Below, one piece after another: positions 7,814-17,085 of a DNA stretch of 64,000 nucleotides (its first letter is position 1; every line of letters begins with the position of its first letter). The DNA comes from SMWN01 sp965221455. GTDB lineage: Bacteria > Pseudomonadota > Gammaproteobacteria > Eutrophobiales > Eutrophobiaceae. Under the pieces are notes generated by a model that worked only from the letters and a program-made list of their open reading frames with translations, did not search any database and had not been told where the DNA came from. Position numbers and translations under genes: made by a program. Location of the stretch: the NCBI GenBank assembly GCA_965221455.1, contig OZ244890.1, positions 620,001 through 684,000 on the forward strand. Reading direction: 5' to 3'.

Positions 7814-9685
7814 ATGATAAATAAAAATATTACTTCTACAACAAGTCTTGCACTGGCTGCTGCTTCATTCATTGCCGTTATTATTATGGCAAATGCAACA
7901 CTTACCAGTTGGCGTATTGACCTGACTGAAAATAAATTATTCACACTTTCCGACGGCACACTGAATATTTTACGTAACCTTGAAGAGCCGGTAAGACTTG
8001 ATTTTTATTTTTCCCAAAAAGCCATGGTTGGTTACCCTGTTTTGACGAATTACGGCATCAGGGTTCGCGATATGTTGCTGGAATATGAAGCACATTCAGA
8101 TGGTATGTTGCAACTTAATATCATTGACCCTGAGGTATTCTCGGAAGAGGAAGATCAAGCTGTCGCCAGTGGTCTGCAAAGTGTGCAGTTGAATAATGCG
8201 GGAGATCGCGCCTACTTTGGACTGGTCGGCACCGGGTCGACGGATAACGAAAAAGTGATTCCCTTTTTCCAGGCTGAAAAACAATCTGCACTGGAATATG
8301 ACATCAGTAAACTTTTGTACAACATTGCAAACCCGGAAAAGAGAGTCGTCGGTATGCTCAGTTCATTGCTGCTCTTTGGAGATACACAACAGAAGCTGGA
8401 TAAATGGGCCATTACCGATACGATTGGAGAATTGTTTGAGATACGTGTTCTGGGAACCAACTCCACGAATTTTGATGGTATTGATGTATTGATGGTAGTG
8501 CATCCAAAAGACCTCAGTAATGAAACCTTGTTTGCTATTGATCAATACGTACTCAATGGCGGCAAAACGATGGTCTTCGTCGATCCTCTGGCCGAAGGAG
8601 ACAAGAGTGTGCCTGCTGATCCGAATAGTTCTGTGTTACCTGATCTGGATTCGGAGCTTGATAAACTTACCGAGCAATGGGGCATCACAATACTGGATCA
8701 GAAAATTGCCGGAGACATTAACGCTGCCATGCAGGTGCAAACGAATACTCCTGGCGGTCCACGACAAATCACCTATCTTCCCTGGTTGAGGTTGGCCGAA
8801 GAAAGTTTTAATCAGGATGATCTTACTACCAGTGAAATTAATGTGATCAATCTGGGCACAGCCGGAATAATCGAGAAAAATGAAGACAGCTCAATTCAAT
8901 TTACGCCGTTAATTGAAACTACCATGCAATCCATGCAACTGGACCGGGACTTTCTTTTTATTCAACGAGATCCGAAAATTATTCTTGATAATTTCAAGTC
9001 AGAAGAGAAAAAACAGGTTCTTGCGGCACGACTTCAGGGTCGAGCCGAAACCGCTTTCCCGGAAGGTTTGGTGGATACAGAAGAGGATAAGGCAGATGAC
9101 GGTAACAGCACGCTGATCCACGAAGGTAACATCAATGTAATCGTTGTTGCTGATACGGATATTCTGAATGATTTATTCTGGATCAGGACCAGTTCCTATT
9201 TCGGTATAAACATTACCAGACCTATCGCAAATAATGGCGACTTTGTTGTGAATGCCCTGGAGAACCTGTCGGGAAGTAACGATTTGGGAAGCCTGAGAAC
9301 CCGTGGAGAATATACGCGACCTTTCGAGAGAGTCGAGGCTATCCGTCGCCAGGCGGAACTTGAATACCGCGAACGCGAACAAAAACTTACCGCTACCCTA
9401 CAAGAGACTGAACAGAAAATACGTGAAATTCAGCAACAACAGGATACTAATGCTGGAGAAAGCACTGTACTCATTACGCCGGAGCAGAGTGCAGAGATTG
9501 AAAAATTTCAAACACTACGTATTGAAACGCGTAAGCAACTGCGTTCTGTTCAACATGAGTTAAAGAAAAATATTGAAGCACTGGGCACCAGGCTGCGTTT
9601 TTTCAATATCGCGTTTTTACCGTTACTCATCATTCTGATCGCCATTGGTACAGGCGTCTATCGCGTCACCTATCGCAATAGATAA
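7814..9685 (+). CDS. GldG-like ABC transporter auxiliary protein
   Basis: A 623-residue protein with a transmembrane segment at about residues 10-32, followed by WRIDLTENKLFTLSDGTLNIL, the signature start of the GldG family. The large periplasmic part includes VLMVVHPKDLSNETLFAIDQYVLNGGKTMVFVDP. A charged coiled coil (about residues 510-590, rich in Glu/Arg/Gln) leads to a second transmembrane helix near the C-terminus. In this family the auxiliary subunit works with the ATPase and permease encoded upstream. It sits third in the operon, nine bases after the permease. Confidence 0.88.
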   Translation: MINKNITSTTSLALAAASFIAVIIMANATLTSWRIDLTENKLFTLSDGTLNILRNLEEPVRLDFYFSQKAMVGYPVLTNYGIRVRDMLLEYEAHSDGMLQLNIIDPEVFSEEEDQAVASGLQSVQLNNAGDRAYFGLVGTGSTDNEKVIPFFQAEKQSALEYDISKLLYNIANPEKRVVGMLSSLLLFGDTQQKLDKWAITDTIGELFEIRVLGTNSTNFDGIDVLMVVHPKDLSNETLFAIDQYVLNGGKTMVFVDPLAEGDKSVPADPNSSVLPDLDSELDKLTEQWGITILDQKIAGDINAAMQVQTNTPGGPRQITYLPWLRLAEESFNQDDLTTSEINVINLGTAGIIEKNEDSSIQFTPLIETTMQSMQLDRDFLFIQRDPKIILDNFKSEEKKQVLAARLQGRAETAFPEGLVDTEEDKADDGNSTLIHEGNINVIVVADTDILNDLFWIRTSSYFGINITRPIANNGDFVVNALENLSGSNDLGSLRTRGEYTRPFERVEAIRRQAELEYREREQKLTATLQETEQKIREIQQQQDTNAGESTVLITPEQSAEIEKFQTLRIETRKQLRSVQHELKKNIEALGTRLRFFNIAFLPLLIILIAIGTGVYRVTYRNR

Positions 9686-9708
9686 AAAGATTTGAGGTTC
9701 AGTTATCA

Positions 9709-10779
9709 ATGAAATATCAAAAAATTATTGGTTTTTTTATAGTCACAACAGCACTGATTACTATTGCATTCTTCATTGCGGAGTCCCGCGCACCGCAAAC
9801 GACTGTTGAGAAAAAAATATTATTTCCGGAACTTGCTGACAAAATCAATGATGTTGCTCACATCGAAGTGGTTCGCAGTAATGATGATACGATCCTGCAA
9901 AAGACAGCAAACGGACAATGGGTGCTGCAAAGTGCGGATAACTATCCGGCACAGTTTGAGAAGATTAAGGGCACAGTCATTGGTCTATCCAAACTCAGGA
10001 TCCTCGCCCGGAAGACAGATAATCCGAAACTTTATGCAGAATTGGGTGTTGAAGGAACGGAAATTAAAGAGTCAAGCTCATTATTGCTCACGCTCAAGGA
10101 TGCAGCAGGCTCGGTACTTGCCTCGCTTATTGTCGGGGATCCCCGGAAGAGTGGCGCAGGAAGTGGTCAGCCAGGTTTTTATGTTCGGAAAGTAAATGCA
10201 AAACATGCACTCCTGGTAGAAGGTTATCTACAGATCGAGGCAAACCATAATAGCTGGTTCGACCGTAATATAGTGAATATTTCAGCCGCACGCATGCGGA
10301 ATATAAATATTGTTAAAAATAATGGTGAGCAGCTTACTATCAATAAAAGTGCCAAAGGCGACACTGATTTCGAGGTCACACAGGGAGAAACAAGTTCACC
10401 CGCTGTCCTACTGGATAAACTCGGCACTTTCCTTGAGAACATGAATGTCGAAGACGTACACGCGGCTAGTAACTTTGCATCGCCTGATGAAACTACCACC
10501 GTAACTTTCAGAACATTCGATGGTCTGGTTATTACTGTAGTAGCAAGTATGAGCACTGATGGTAAGGCCTTTGCATCTTTCTCATCTACCACTGTAGCGA
10601 GATCTGATGCTGATGCTGCCGATGCCGGTGACGGTGCAGATAATGAAAAGTCGGAAGATGTATCGGCAACCATCAACGTGGAAGAAGAGAGTCAGCTTTT
10701 GAATCAATCTCTGGGTGACTGGATCTATGAAATTCCAGAATTCAAGTTTGAGACACTGGATGTGAGTGTTAGCCAATAG
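9709..10779 (+). CDS. DUF4340-like periplasmic protein of the ABC-2/GldG operon
   Basis: A 356-residue protein with one N-terminal membrane anchor (about residues 5-23) and a large periplasmic domain. Phrases typical of DUF4340 are visible: FPELADKINDVAHIEVVRSNDDTI, then ANGQWVLQSADNYPA and a later SWFDRNIVNISAARM. DUF4340 proteins are commonly encoded directly after GldG-like proteins, as here (24 bases downstream). An Asp/Ala-rich low-complexity stretch lies near residues 300-320. Function unknown; presumably a component or client of the transporter. Confidence 0.85.
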   Translation: MKYQKIIGFFIVTTALITIAFFIAESRAPQTTVEKKILFPELADKINDVAHIEVVRSNDDTILQKTANGQWVLQSADNYPAQFEKIKGTVIGLSKLRILARKTDNPKLYAELGVEGTEIKESSSLLLTLKDAAGSVLASLIVGDPRKSGAGSGQPGFYVRKVNAKHALLVEGYLQIEANHNSWFDRNIVNISAARMRNINIVKNNGEQLTINKSAKGDTDFEVTQGETSSPAVLLDKLGTFLENMNVEDVHAASNFASPDETTTVTFRTFDGLVITVVASMSTDGKAFASFSSTTVARSDADAADAGDGADNEKSEDVSATINVEEESQLLNQSLGDWIYEIPEFKFETLDVSVSQ

Positions 10780-11164
10780 GGCGATTTTGTTCCCTGCCCT
10801 GGTTTTTGCGCCTGATTGCCGCGCCTTTAACTGATTAAAAAATAATCGTCTTCCGGGTTATACTGCCCCGCAGGATGACTGGTCAAAAAATAAACCAGCA
10901 TCTTAAAACCAGCTTGAAATATGAGCATCAGCAAAATGCAAGGTAGCTATATTTAAGGCATGAGCGGCAGTACCGGTCATTCTGGTTTAAGGTGTAAACC
11001 GGAAGATGATTGCTTATCATTTTGCCCTGCGCAAGCTCAAATAGAAGGTCAATGCTATTGTGTTATAACTTTTTTATGAAGGTAACTAATCATTCACTGC
11101 AAATTATACCTTGCATTGGTTCTCTGTTTTGACTCTGAAACTTACATTTTAAAGTAGTCCGGGT
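10780..11164. other. Intergenic region upstream of glyQ
   Basis: About 385 bases with no gene that I can support. A weak stem, CTGGTTTA / TAAACCGG, near 10983-11005 lacks the T-run of a terminator. The glyQS promoter is expected here but no clear -35/-10 pair stands out. Confidence 0.35.
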
Positions 11165-12100
11165 ATGACCTTGGCGAAATCTGGCGAAAACCTGCTTACC
11201 TTTCAGGATCTAATCTTCCAGCTACAGCATTTCTGGGCGGAACAAGGCTGTGTGATTGAACAGCCCTACAGTATGGAGATGGGCGCGGGCACATTCCATC
11301 CATCAACTTTTCTGCGTGCCATAGGACCAGAGCCCTGGCATGCAGCTTACGTACAACCATCACGACGACCAACGGATGGTCGCTATGGAAAAAATCCCAA
11401 TCGCCTACAACATTATTATCAGTTTCAAGTGCTGCTTAAACCTTCTCCCGATGAAATCCAGGAACTCTATCTTCAGTCCCTAAAACATCTTGGCATTGAT
11501 CCGCTGATCCATGATATTCGTTTTGTTGAAGATAATTGGGAGTCGCCAACACTTGGTGCCTGGGGATTAGGCTGGGAAGTTTGGCTGGACGGTATGGAAA
11601 TCAGCCAATTCACTTATTTTCAACAAATAGGCGGGCTGGATTGCGCACCTGTCTCTGGTGAGATTACCTATGGTCTGGAACGCCTGACCATGTATTTGCA
11701 GGACAAACAAAGTGTTTTTGATCTGTTATGGAGCAAAACACAAGACTCTGTAATCACTTACGGCGATATCCATTATCAGAACGAAGTTGAAATGTCGGCC
11801 TATAATTTTGAACATGCAGATACTGCTGCATTATTTAATTGGTTTGATACCTGCGAATCTGAATGCCTGAAATTGATCGATAAAAATTTACCACTGCCAG
11901 CGTATGAAATGGTTCTGAAGGTATCTCATTCTTTTAACCTGCTTGATGCAGGACATGCAATTTCCGTTACTGAAAGACAGCGATTTATATTACGCGTCCG
12001 CACTTTATCCAAAGCCGTCGCTCAGGCATATTATGAAGGTCGCAAATCTCTGGGGTTTCCATTATTGAAGCCAAATAAAAATCAGCTCCCCGAGACCTAA
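11165..12100 (+). CDS. glyQ: Glycyl-tRNA synthetase alpha subunit
   Basis: Begins TFQDLIFQLQHFWAEQGC and contains MEMGAGTFHPSTFLRAIGPEPW and QPSRRPTDGRYGKNPNR, all diagnostic of bacterial GlyQ. These are class II synthetase motifs for ATP and glycine binding; motif 3 lies around YGLERLTMYLQ. Length 311 residues, slightly over the usual 300. The alpha subunit activates glycine and acts in an alpha2-beta2 tetramer with the product of glyS, which starts 15 bases downstream in the same operon. Confidence 0.97.
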   Translation: MTLAKSGENLLTFQDLIFQLQHFWAEQGCVIEQPYSMEMGAGTFHPSTFLRAIGPEPWHAAYVQPSRRPTDGRYGKNPNRLQHYYQFQVLLKPSPDEIQELYLQSLKHLGIDPLIHDIRFVEDNWESPTLGAWGLGWEVWLDGMEISQFTYFQQIGGLDCAPVSGEITYGLERLTMYLQDKQSVFDLLWSKTQDSVITYGDIHYQNEVEMSAYNFEHADTAALFNWFDTCESECLKLIDKNLPLPAYEMVLKVSHSFNLLDAGHAISVTERQRFILRVRTLSKAVAQAYYEGRKSLGFPLLKPNKNQLPET

Positions 12101-12115
12101 ACTCTGCAACGATTC

Positions 12116-14188
12116 ATGACAAAGCAAACATTATTACTCGAAATCGGAACCGAAGAGCTTCCGCCAAAGACGTTGAGAAAACTTGCCAACGCCTTTGCGG
12201 AGGGTGTCCGTGAAGGACTGGAAAAGGCGGAACTTACGTTTACTGACATCAAAAACCATGCTACCCCAAGACGCCTCACAGTCATGGTAACAGCCTTGGT
12301 GTCGAAGCAGGCCGATAAAGAAGTTCTGAAAAGAGGCCCATCCATCAAAGCCGCATATAATGATGCAGGAGAACCCTCACCTGCTGCATTGGGCTTTGCA
12401 AAATCCTGTGGCGCGGAATTCTCTGAACTTGAAACATTGGAAACAGATAAAGGCAGTTGGCTGACTTATCTGGCTCGGGAAAAAGGCAGGACGACAGTTG
12501 AGTTAATTCCTCAAATCACCGAGACCGCATTATCCAGATTACCCATATCAAAAAGAATGCGTTGGGGAAGTGGTAGTATAGAATTTGTTCGTCCTGTGCA
12601 TTGGGTCGTGGCAATGTTTGGAAAAGAAACGATTAACTGTTTCATCCTCGGTATCGAAACAGGTAATCGAACATTTGGTCACCGTTTTCATCACCCTGAG
12701 CCAATTAGACTGGAGTCAGCCGAAAGTTATCTACTGCAATTAGAGGAAACCGGAAAAGTTATCGCCGATTTTGATCGACGTAAAACAATGATCAGGGAGT
12801 CAGTAACCAAAGTCGCTGAAAAAGAAAACGGTCGGGCGGTCATTGATGAGAATTTGCTGGACGAAGTGACTGCATTGGTTGAATGGCCGGTCGCGATCAT
12901 GGGTATTTTCGACAAAAAATTCTTGATTCTGCCCAATGAAATTTTGATCGCGACCATGCAGGAACATCAAAAATATTTTCCGGTTGTCGATAAAAAAGAT
13001 AATTTACTTCCTTTTTTTATCACTGTTGCCAATATTGAAAGTAAATCACCTGATGTCATACGCCAGGGGAACCAATATGTGATTGCTCCAAGACTGAGTG
13101 ATACAGAATTTTTCTGGCAACGAGATAATGCAACACCATTCGCTGATCTTGGAAGCAAATTGACCGATGTTATTTTTCAACAGGAATTGGGCAGCCTGTA
13201 CGATAAATCAGAACGCATCACTGTACTTGCGATCTTCATGGCCGATTTACTAGGCACCGATACCACACTTGCTGAGAGGGCAGCGGCGCTGAGTAAATGT
13301 GATCTACTCAGCGATATGGTCGGAGAGTTACCTGAATTGCAGGGTGTTATTGGACGTTACTACGCAACAAATAGCGGTGAACACAAAGAAGTCGCTACAG
13401 CCCTGGATGAACAGTACATGCCGCGCTTTTCCGGAGATCAAATTCCAGTAAGCAAAACCGGGCAGATCATTTCCATTGCCGACAAACTCGATACACTGGT
13501 GGGTATCTTTGCTATTGGCAAAGCGCCTACAGGTGATAAAGATCCGTTTGCCCTAAGACGCTCGGCATTAGGCGTTTTACGTGTCATGATCGAAGGTAAA
13601 CTTGAGTTGGATTTGGAAGCATGCCTGCAAAAGGCCACAGAAAATTATGCTGCTGATCTAACCAGCGACGATCCGGTGCCTCGGGTTTTTGCTTTTATGA
13701 TGGAACGTCTGCGTCATTACTACATTGATCAAGGTATTTCGGTAGATAGCTTTGAAGCCGTCCTGATATGCAACCCGGTACAACCTTACGATTTCCATCG
13801 ACGCCTCAATGCCGTACTTGAATTCAGGAAACTCCCGCAAGCGGAGAGTCTGACTGCCGCTAACAAGCGCATTGGTAATATTCTCAGACAGGTGAATAAT
13901 CATGATAACATCCAGTTCAATGATGAACTTCTGCAAGAAGATGCTGAACGAAAATTAGCCGGGGCACTTGCCTCGATTAAAGAAAAAGTAACCCCGTTAT
14001 TGGATAACAGTGAATATGCACAGACCTTGAGTGAACTTGCAGATCTGAGAAACGCTGTCGATAATTTTTTTGATAATGTGCTGGTAATGTCTGATGACGA
14101 GGCCTTGAAAAACAATCGAATTGCATTATTGAGTCAGCTAAACAAGCTGTTTATGCAAATAGCCGATATATCCAGACTGCAAAGCTGA
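12116..14188 (+). CDS. glyS: Glycyl-tRNA synthetase beta subunit
   Basis: A 690-residue protein opening LLLEIGTEELPPKTL, the standard start of GlyS, with KRMRWGSGSIEFVRPVHW and MQEHQKYFPV in the central part. The HD-like domain appears as KCDLLSDMVGELPELQG. The C-terminal segment supplies tRNA binding through an anticodon-binding domain (DFHRRLNAVLEF onward). It completes the alpha2-beta2 glycyl-tRNA synthetase. It is complete, with normal length and no internal disruption. gmhB and plsC follow in the same operon. Confidence 0.97.
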   Translation: MTKQTLLLEIGTEELPPKTLRKLANAFAEGVREGLEKAELTFTDIKNHATPRRLTVMVTALVSKQADKEVLKRGPSIKAAYNDAGEPSPAALGFAKSCGAEFSELETLETDKGSWLTYLAREKGRTTVELIPQITETALSRLPISKRMRWGSGSIEFVRPVHWVVAMFGKETINCFILGIETGNRTFGHRFHHPEPIRLESAESYLLQLEETGKVIADFDRRKTMIRESVTKVAEKENGRAVIDENLLDEVTALVEWPVAIMGIFDKKFLILPNEILIATMQEHQKYFPVVDKKDNLLPFFITVANIESKSPDVIRQGNQYVIAPRLSDTEFFWQRDNATPFADLGSKLTDVIFQQELGSLYDKSERITVLAIFMADLLGTDTTLAERAAALSKCDLLSDMVGELPELQGVIGRYYATNSGEHKEVATALDEQYMPRFSGDQIPVSKTGQIISIADKLDTLVGIFAIGKAPTGDKDPFALRRSALGVLRVMIEGKLELDLEACLQKATENYAADLTSDDPVPRVFAFMMERLRHYYIDQGISVDSFEAVLICNPVQPYDFHRRLNAVLEFRKLPQAESLTAANKRIGNILRQVNNHDNIQFNDELLQEDAERKLAGALASIKEKVTPLLDNSEYAQTLSELADLRNAVDNFFDNVLVMSDDEALKNNRIALLSQLNKLFMQIADISRLQS

Positions 14189-14218
14189 AATAAGTATTAA
14201 AAGCAGAGAACCTTAGCC

Positions 14219-14761
14219 ATGTCATTAATCATTCTTAACCGGGATGGTGTTGTTAATCACAACTCTACTGATTTTATTAAATCAGAGGAGGAATGGATCC
14301 CGATACCTGGTAGCCTTGAGGCAATTGCGCAACTCTCCAAACACGGTTACCGTATCGTTGTTATCACTAATCAGTCAGGTATTTCTCGCAAGAAATTTAC
14401 CATTGATGATCTCAATGCAATCCATCAAAAGATGATAAGTCATCTTGCGCAATACGGCGGCTCAATTGAGGCGATTGTTTTTTGTCCGCATGGCCCGAGA
14501 CAGGACTGCGAGTGTCGCAAACCAAAACCGGGAATGTTGTTCGAGATAGCGAACCGGCTTAATACTTCTCTGAAAAATGTCTATTGTGTAGGCGACAGCC
14601 AGTGTGATCTTGATGCTGCACTGGCGGCTGGAGCAAAGCCGATCCTGGTCAGATCCGGTAATGGTTACGTACTGGACGATGGCGGGATTTCCCCGGTTGA
14701 TATTCCTGTGTATACAGATCTGGCTGATTTTGTAGACAACTTATTGAGTAATGCTGCTTAG
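14219..14761 (+). CDS. gmhB: D-glycero-beta-D-manno-heptose-1,7-bisphosphate 7-phosphatase
   Basis: A HAD-family histidinol-phosphatase-like protein of 180 residues. The motif I region is ILNRDGVVN; the first nucleophile is replaced here, since the usual form is LDRDGVIN. Motif II is VVITNQSGISR, and the zinc-binding loop is FCPHGPRQDCECRKPKPGM with its Cys/His set. Motif IV is YCVGDSQCDLDAALAAG. GmhB removes the 7-phosphate in ADP-heptose synthesis for the LPS inner core. The N for D change at the first motif position is notable and should be checked. It sits between glyS and plsC, a common gammaproteobacterial order, and its end overlaps plsC by 11 bases. Confidence 0.9.
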   Translation: MSLIILNRDGVVNHNSTDFIKSEEEWIPIPGSLEAIAQLSKHGYRIVVITNQSGISRKKFTIDDLNAIHQKMISHLAQYGGSIEAIVFCPHGPRQDCECRKPKPGMLFEIANRLNTSLKNVYCVGDSQCDLDAALAAGAKPILVRSGNGYVLDDGGISPVDIPVYTDLADFVDNLLSNAA

Positions 14762-15461
14762 ATCATTACTTTTTTACGTGGGTTTGTTTTCCTCCTCGAT
14801 TCTCTTTACGCCTTTTTGTCTGCTTATTTATCCTCTATCTTTTGAAAAACGTTTTTATTTCATCACTCGCTGGACGATATTTAATTTATGGTGGTTAAAG
14901 ATCACTTGTAATATAAAACACACAGTTGAAGGTCTGGAAAATATTCCTGCCAATGCATCAATTATCATGAGTAAACATCAATCAGCATGGGAAACACTGG
15001 CAATACAGCTGATCTTCCCAACCCAGGTCTGGATATTGAAACGTGAATTACTGCGGGTCCCTGTTTATGGCCGGGCACTTGCCTCAATGCAACCAATTGC
15101 TATAGATCGCGGTTCTGCGATCAAATCATCCAAACAAATCATGAGGCAAGGTTGTGAGCGTCTGGCACAAGGATTATGGGTAGTTATTTTTCCGGAGGGC
15201 ACGCGTGTTGCTCCAGAACAAAGAAAAAAATATTTACCCGGCGGGGGCATGTTGGCTGAAAAATCCGGCGCCATGGTCATCCCTGTTGCACATAATGCCG
15301 GTTTTTTCTGGCCCAGAAACACCATCACTAAAAAATCAGGAACCATTCAAATGGTGATTGGCCCCGCCATTGACCCAAACGGAAAATCGGCTTCTGAAAT
15401 AACCACTGAAGTAGAGGAGTGGATAGAGAGTACGGTGACCAGTCTTCCCAAGCCGGTATAA
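14751..15461 (+). CDS. plsC: 1-acyl-sn-glycerol-3-phosphate acyltransferase
   Basis: A membrane-bound acyltransferase of 236 residues. Motif I is KHQSAWET (HX4E in place of the more common HX4D), motif II is in WILKRELLRVPVYGRAL, motif III is FPEGTR, and motif IV is VIPVAHNAG. One N-terminal membrane helix is visible. It makes phosphatidic acid from lysophosphatidic acid at the inner membrane. It overlaps the end of gmhB, so it is translationally coupled in the glyQS operon. Confidence 0.92.
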   Translation: MLLRSLLFYVGLFSSSILFTPFCLLIYPLSFEKRFYFITRWTIFNLWWLKITCNIKHTVEGLENIPANASIIMSKHQSAWETLAIQLIFPTQVWILKRELLRVPVYGRALASMQPIAIDRGSAIKSSKQIMRQGCERLAQGLWVVIFPEGTRVAPEQRKKYLPGGGMLAEKSGAMVIPVAHNAGFFWPRNTITKKSGTIQMVIGPAIDPNGKSASEITTEVEEWIESTVTSLPKPV

Positions 15462-15521
15462 ACTTTCTACCCGGATTTAGATTCTTATGGATATTATTTT
15501 TAATACTGGAACTTTTAAGCA

Positions 15522-16070
15522 ATGGAAACACTTCCTGATTATTGTCGAAATGGCCTGGTTTGTATATCGATTGGGCTGAATCCATCTCCCGTGTCTGTTG
15601 CAGCAAAATACTATTATGCCAACCCCCGGAATCGGTTCTGGAAAGCATTAAACAACTCAACACTTATTCAAGCACCACTGCAACCAGGGATGGCTGCAAT
15701 GGACAGTTTGTTTAAAAAATACCATATCGGATTTACCGATTTAGTAAAAAAACCGACGAGTATGGGAAATAAGTTGCGGGTTGCCGACTACCGGAAGGGA
15801 GCCCCCGTCTTAAAGGAGAAACTACTTGAATATCAACCTGAAATCGCCTGGTTTCAAGGTATGGGAACCTACAGGAATTATTTGCAATATGGAGAAGGGA
15901 TAACCATGGATATTAACTGGGGTATACAAAAACACATAATTGGTCAATCACATGTTTTTGTGACGCCTAATCCAAGTTCCGCCAATGCTGCTTATTCTGT
16001 CGATGATCTGACCAGGTTTTATGATGACATGGTGAATTTCCGGATACGCAATCCACCAGATATGGGATAG
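15522..16070 (+). CDS. Mismatch-specific G:T/U uracil-DNA glycosylase (Mug/TDG family)
   Basis: CISIGLNPSPVSVAAKYYYANPRNRFWKAL matches motif 1 of the Mug/TDG branch, and FVTPNPSSANA is the second, DNA-intercalating motif. GFTDLVKKPT is also typical. At 182 residues it is a normal length. These enzymes excise uracil or thymine from mismatches with guanine. The catalytic Asn is present in GLNPS. It is transcribed in the same direction as plsC, 60 bases downstream. Confidence 0.87.
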   Translation: METLPDYCRNGLVCISIGLNPSPVSVAAKYYYANPRNRFWKALNNSTLIQAPLQPGMAAMDSLFKKYHIGFTDLVKKPTSMGNKLRVADYRKGAPVLKEKLLEYQPEIAWFQGMGTYRNYLQYGEGITMDINWGIQKHIIGQSHVFVTPNPSSANAAYSVDDLTRFYDDMVNFRIRNPPDMG

Positions 16071-16110
16071 AGTATAATTATCAACATGAAAATAACCGGG
16101 GAGTTCCAGT

Positions 16111-16293
16111 ATGAAAGCAGCTGTTTTATTCCTGAATTCGATGTTTCTATTAATGTTCATCAGTGGACTTGTTGCCGAGTGGGGAAATACAACTGCTATC
16201 ATTTCCGGCATTGCTATCATTAGTCTCGTAATAAACTCCATATTTATCATGATCAAGACAAACGGGGCGTTTGCGGATCTGGAAAGAAACTAA
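16111..16293 (+). CDS. Small membrane protein with two transmembrane helices
   Basis: A 60-residue ORF with GGGGAG nine bases before its ATG. Two hydrophobic segments (about residues 5-22 and 28-48) are separated by AEWGNTT, and a short polar tail follows. No family is recognised. The strong ribosome-binding site and membrane-like composition support a real inner-membrane mini-protein. Confidence 0.6.
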   Translation: MKAAVLFLNSMFLLMFISGLVAEWGNTTAIISGIAIISLVINSIFIMIKTNGAFADLERN

Positions 16294-16428
16294 TTCAAGT
16301 CATGGAGAATGAACAACCATGACTTCCTACCAGCCATCGATCTCGTGAAATATGGAAATCGTTTTTATATTGTTACCGTTTACGCCTTAATAACTCCAGG
16401 AACTCGATCAGTCCCGAAATAACTATTC

Positions 16429-17085
16429 CTAAAGCAACCGAAATAATTGATAAACCAGGGATTCTGTACCATTTTTGATTGGTATGAGTATTTGCCAAAG
16501 ATAGCCGCTCACCAATAGCCCCACGAGAATGATTAAACCGTACGGCTCAAGTTTTGAAAATGATACGGCCAAATTACGCGGCAGTAACGCAGTTGCAATC
16601 CGCCCGCCGTCCAAAGGTAATAACGGAAATAAATTAAGTAGCATAAGAATAGTATTAATCGTGATGCCGATACCACACATCATCAATGATAACTGTGCCA
16701 ACTGGCTCGAATCACTACCAAGTAGTGTGATTACCTTGGCCGTCATCGCCCACATCAGAAGCATTAATAAATTCGCCGCCGGACCCGCTATAGCGACAAT
16801 GGCCATATCCCTTCCGGGACGCCCAAGGTTTTGCCAGTTAACCGGTACTGGTTTCGCCCAACCAAAAATAAGGCCGCTGGTAAAATACATCACTGCCGGG
16901 ACCAAAACGGTGCCGACAGGATCAATGTGTTTTATCGGGTTTAATGTCAGTCTACCCATCGACTTTGCGGTTTGATCGCCCAATTGGCTTGCAACCCAAC
17001 CATGCGCAATCTCATGCACAGTCACTGCAAAAATGACAGGTATCACAAAAACAAATAACGTTGACAATAAATCAAGATCAGGCAT
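16429..17085 (-). CDS. Site-2 protease family (M50) membrane metalloprotease
   Basis: A 218-residue protein with several hydrophobic segments. HEIAHGW in the first helix is the zinc-binding HExxH. LPLLPLDGGRI near residue 165 supplies the third metal ligand (Asp), in place of the common NPxDG. It has no PDZ domain, so it belongs to the short rhomboid-like M50 branch (YwhC/SpoIVFB type) rather than RseP. It overlaps ttcA by eight bases and is probably cotranscribed with it. Substrate unknown. Confidence 0.88.
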   Translation of the reverse strand: MPDLDLLSTLFVFVIPVIFAVTVHEIAHGWVASQLGDQTAKSMGRLTLNPIKHIDPVGTVLVPAVMYFTSGLIFGWAKPVPVNWQNLGRPGRDMAIVAIAGPAANLLMLLMWAMTAKVITLLGSDSSQLAQLSLMMCGIGITINTILMLLNLFPLLPLDGGRIATALLPRNLAVSFSKLEPYGLIILVGLLVSGYLWQILIPIKNGTESLVYQLFRLL

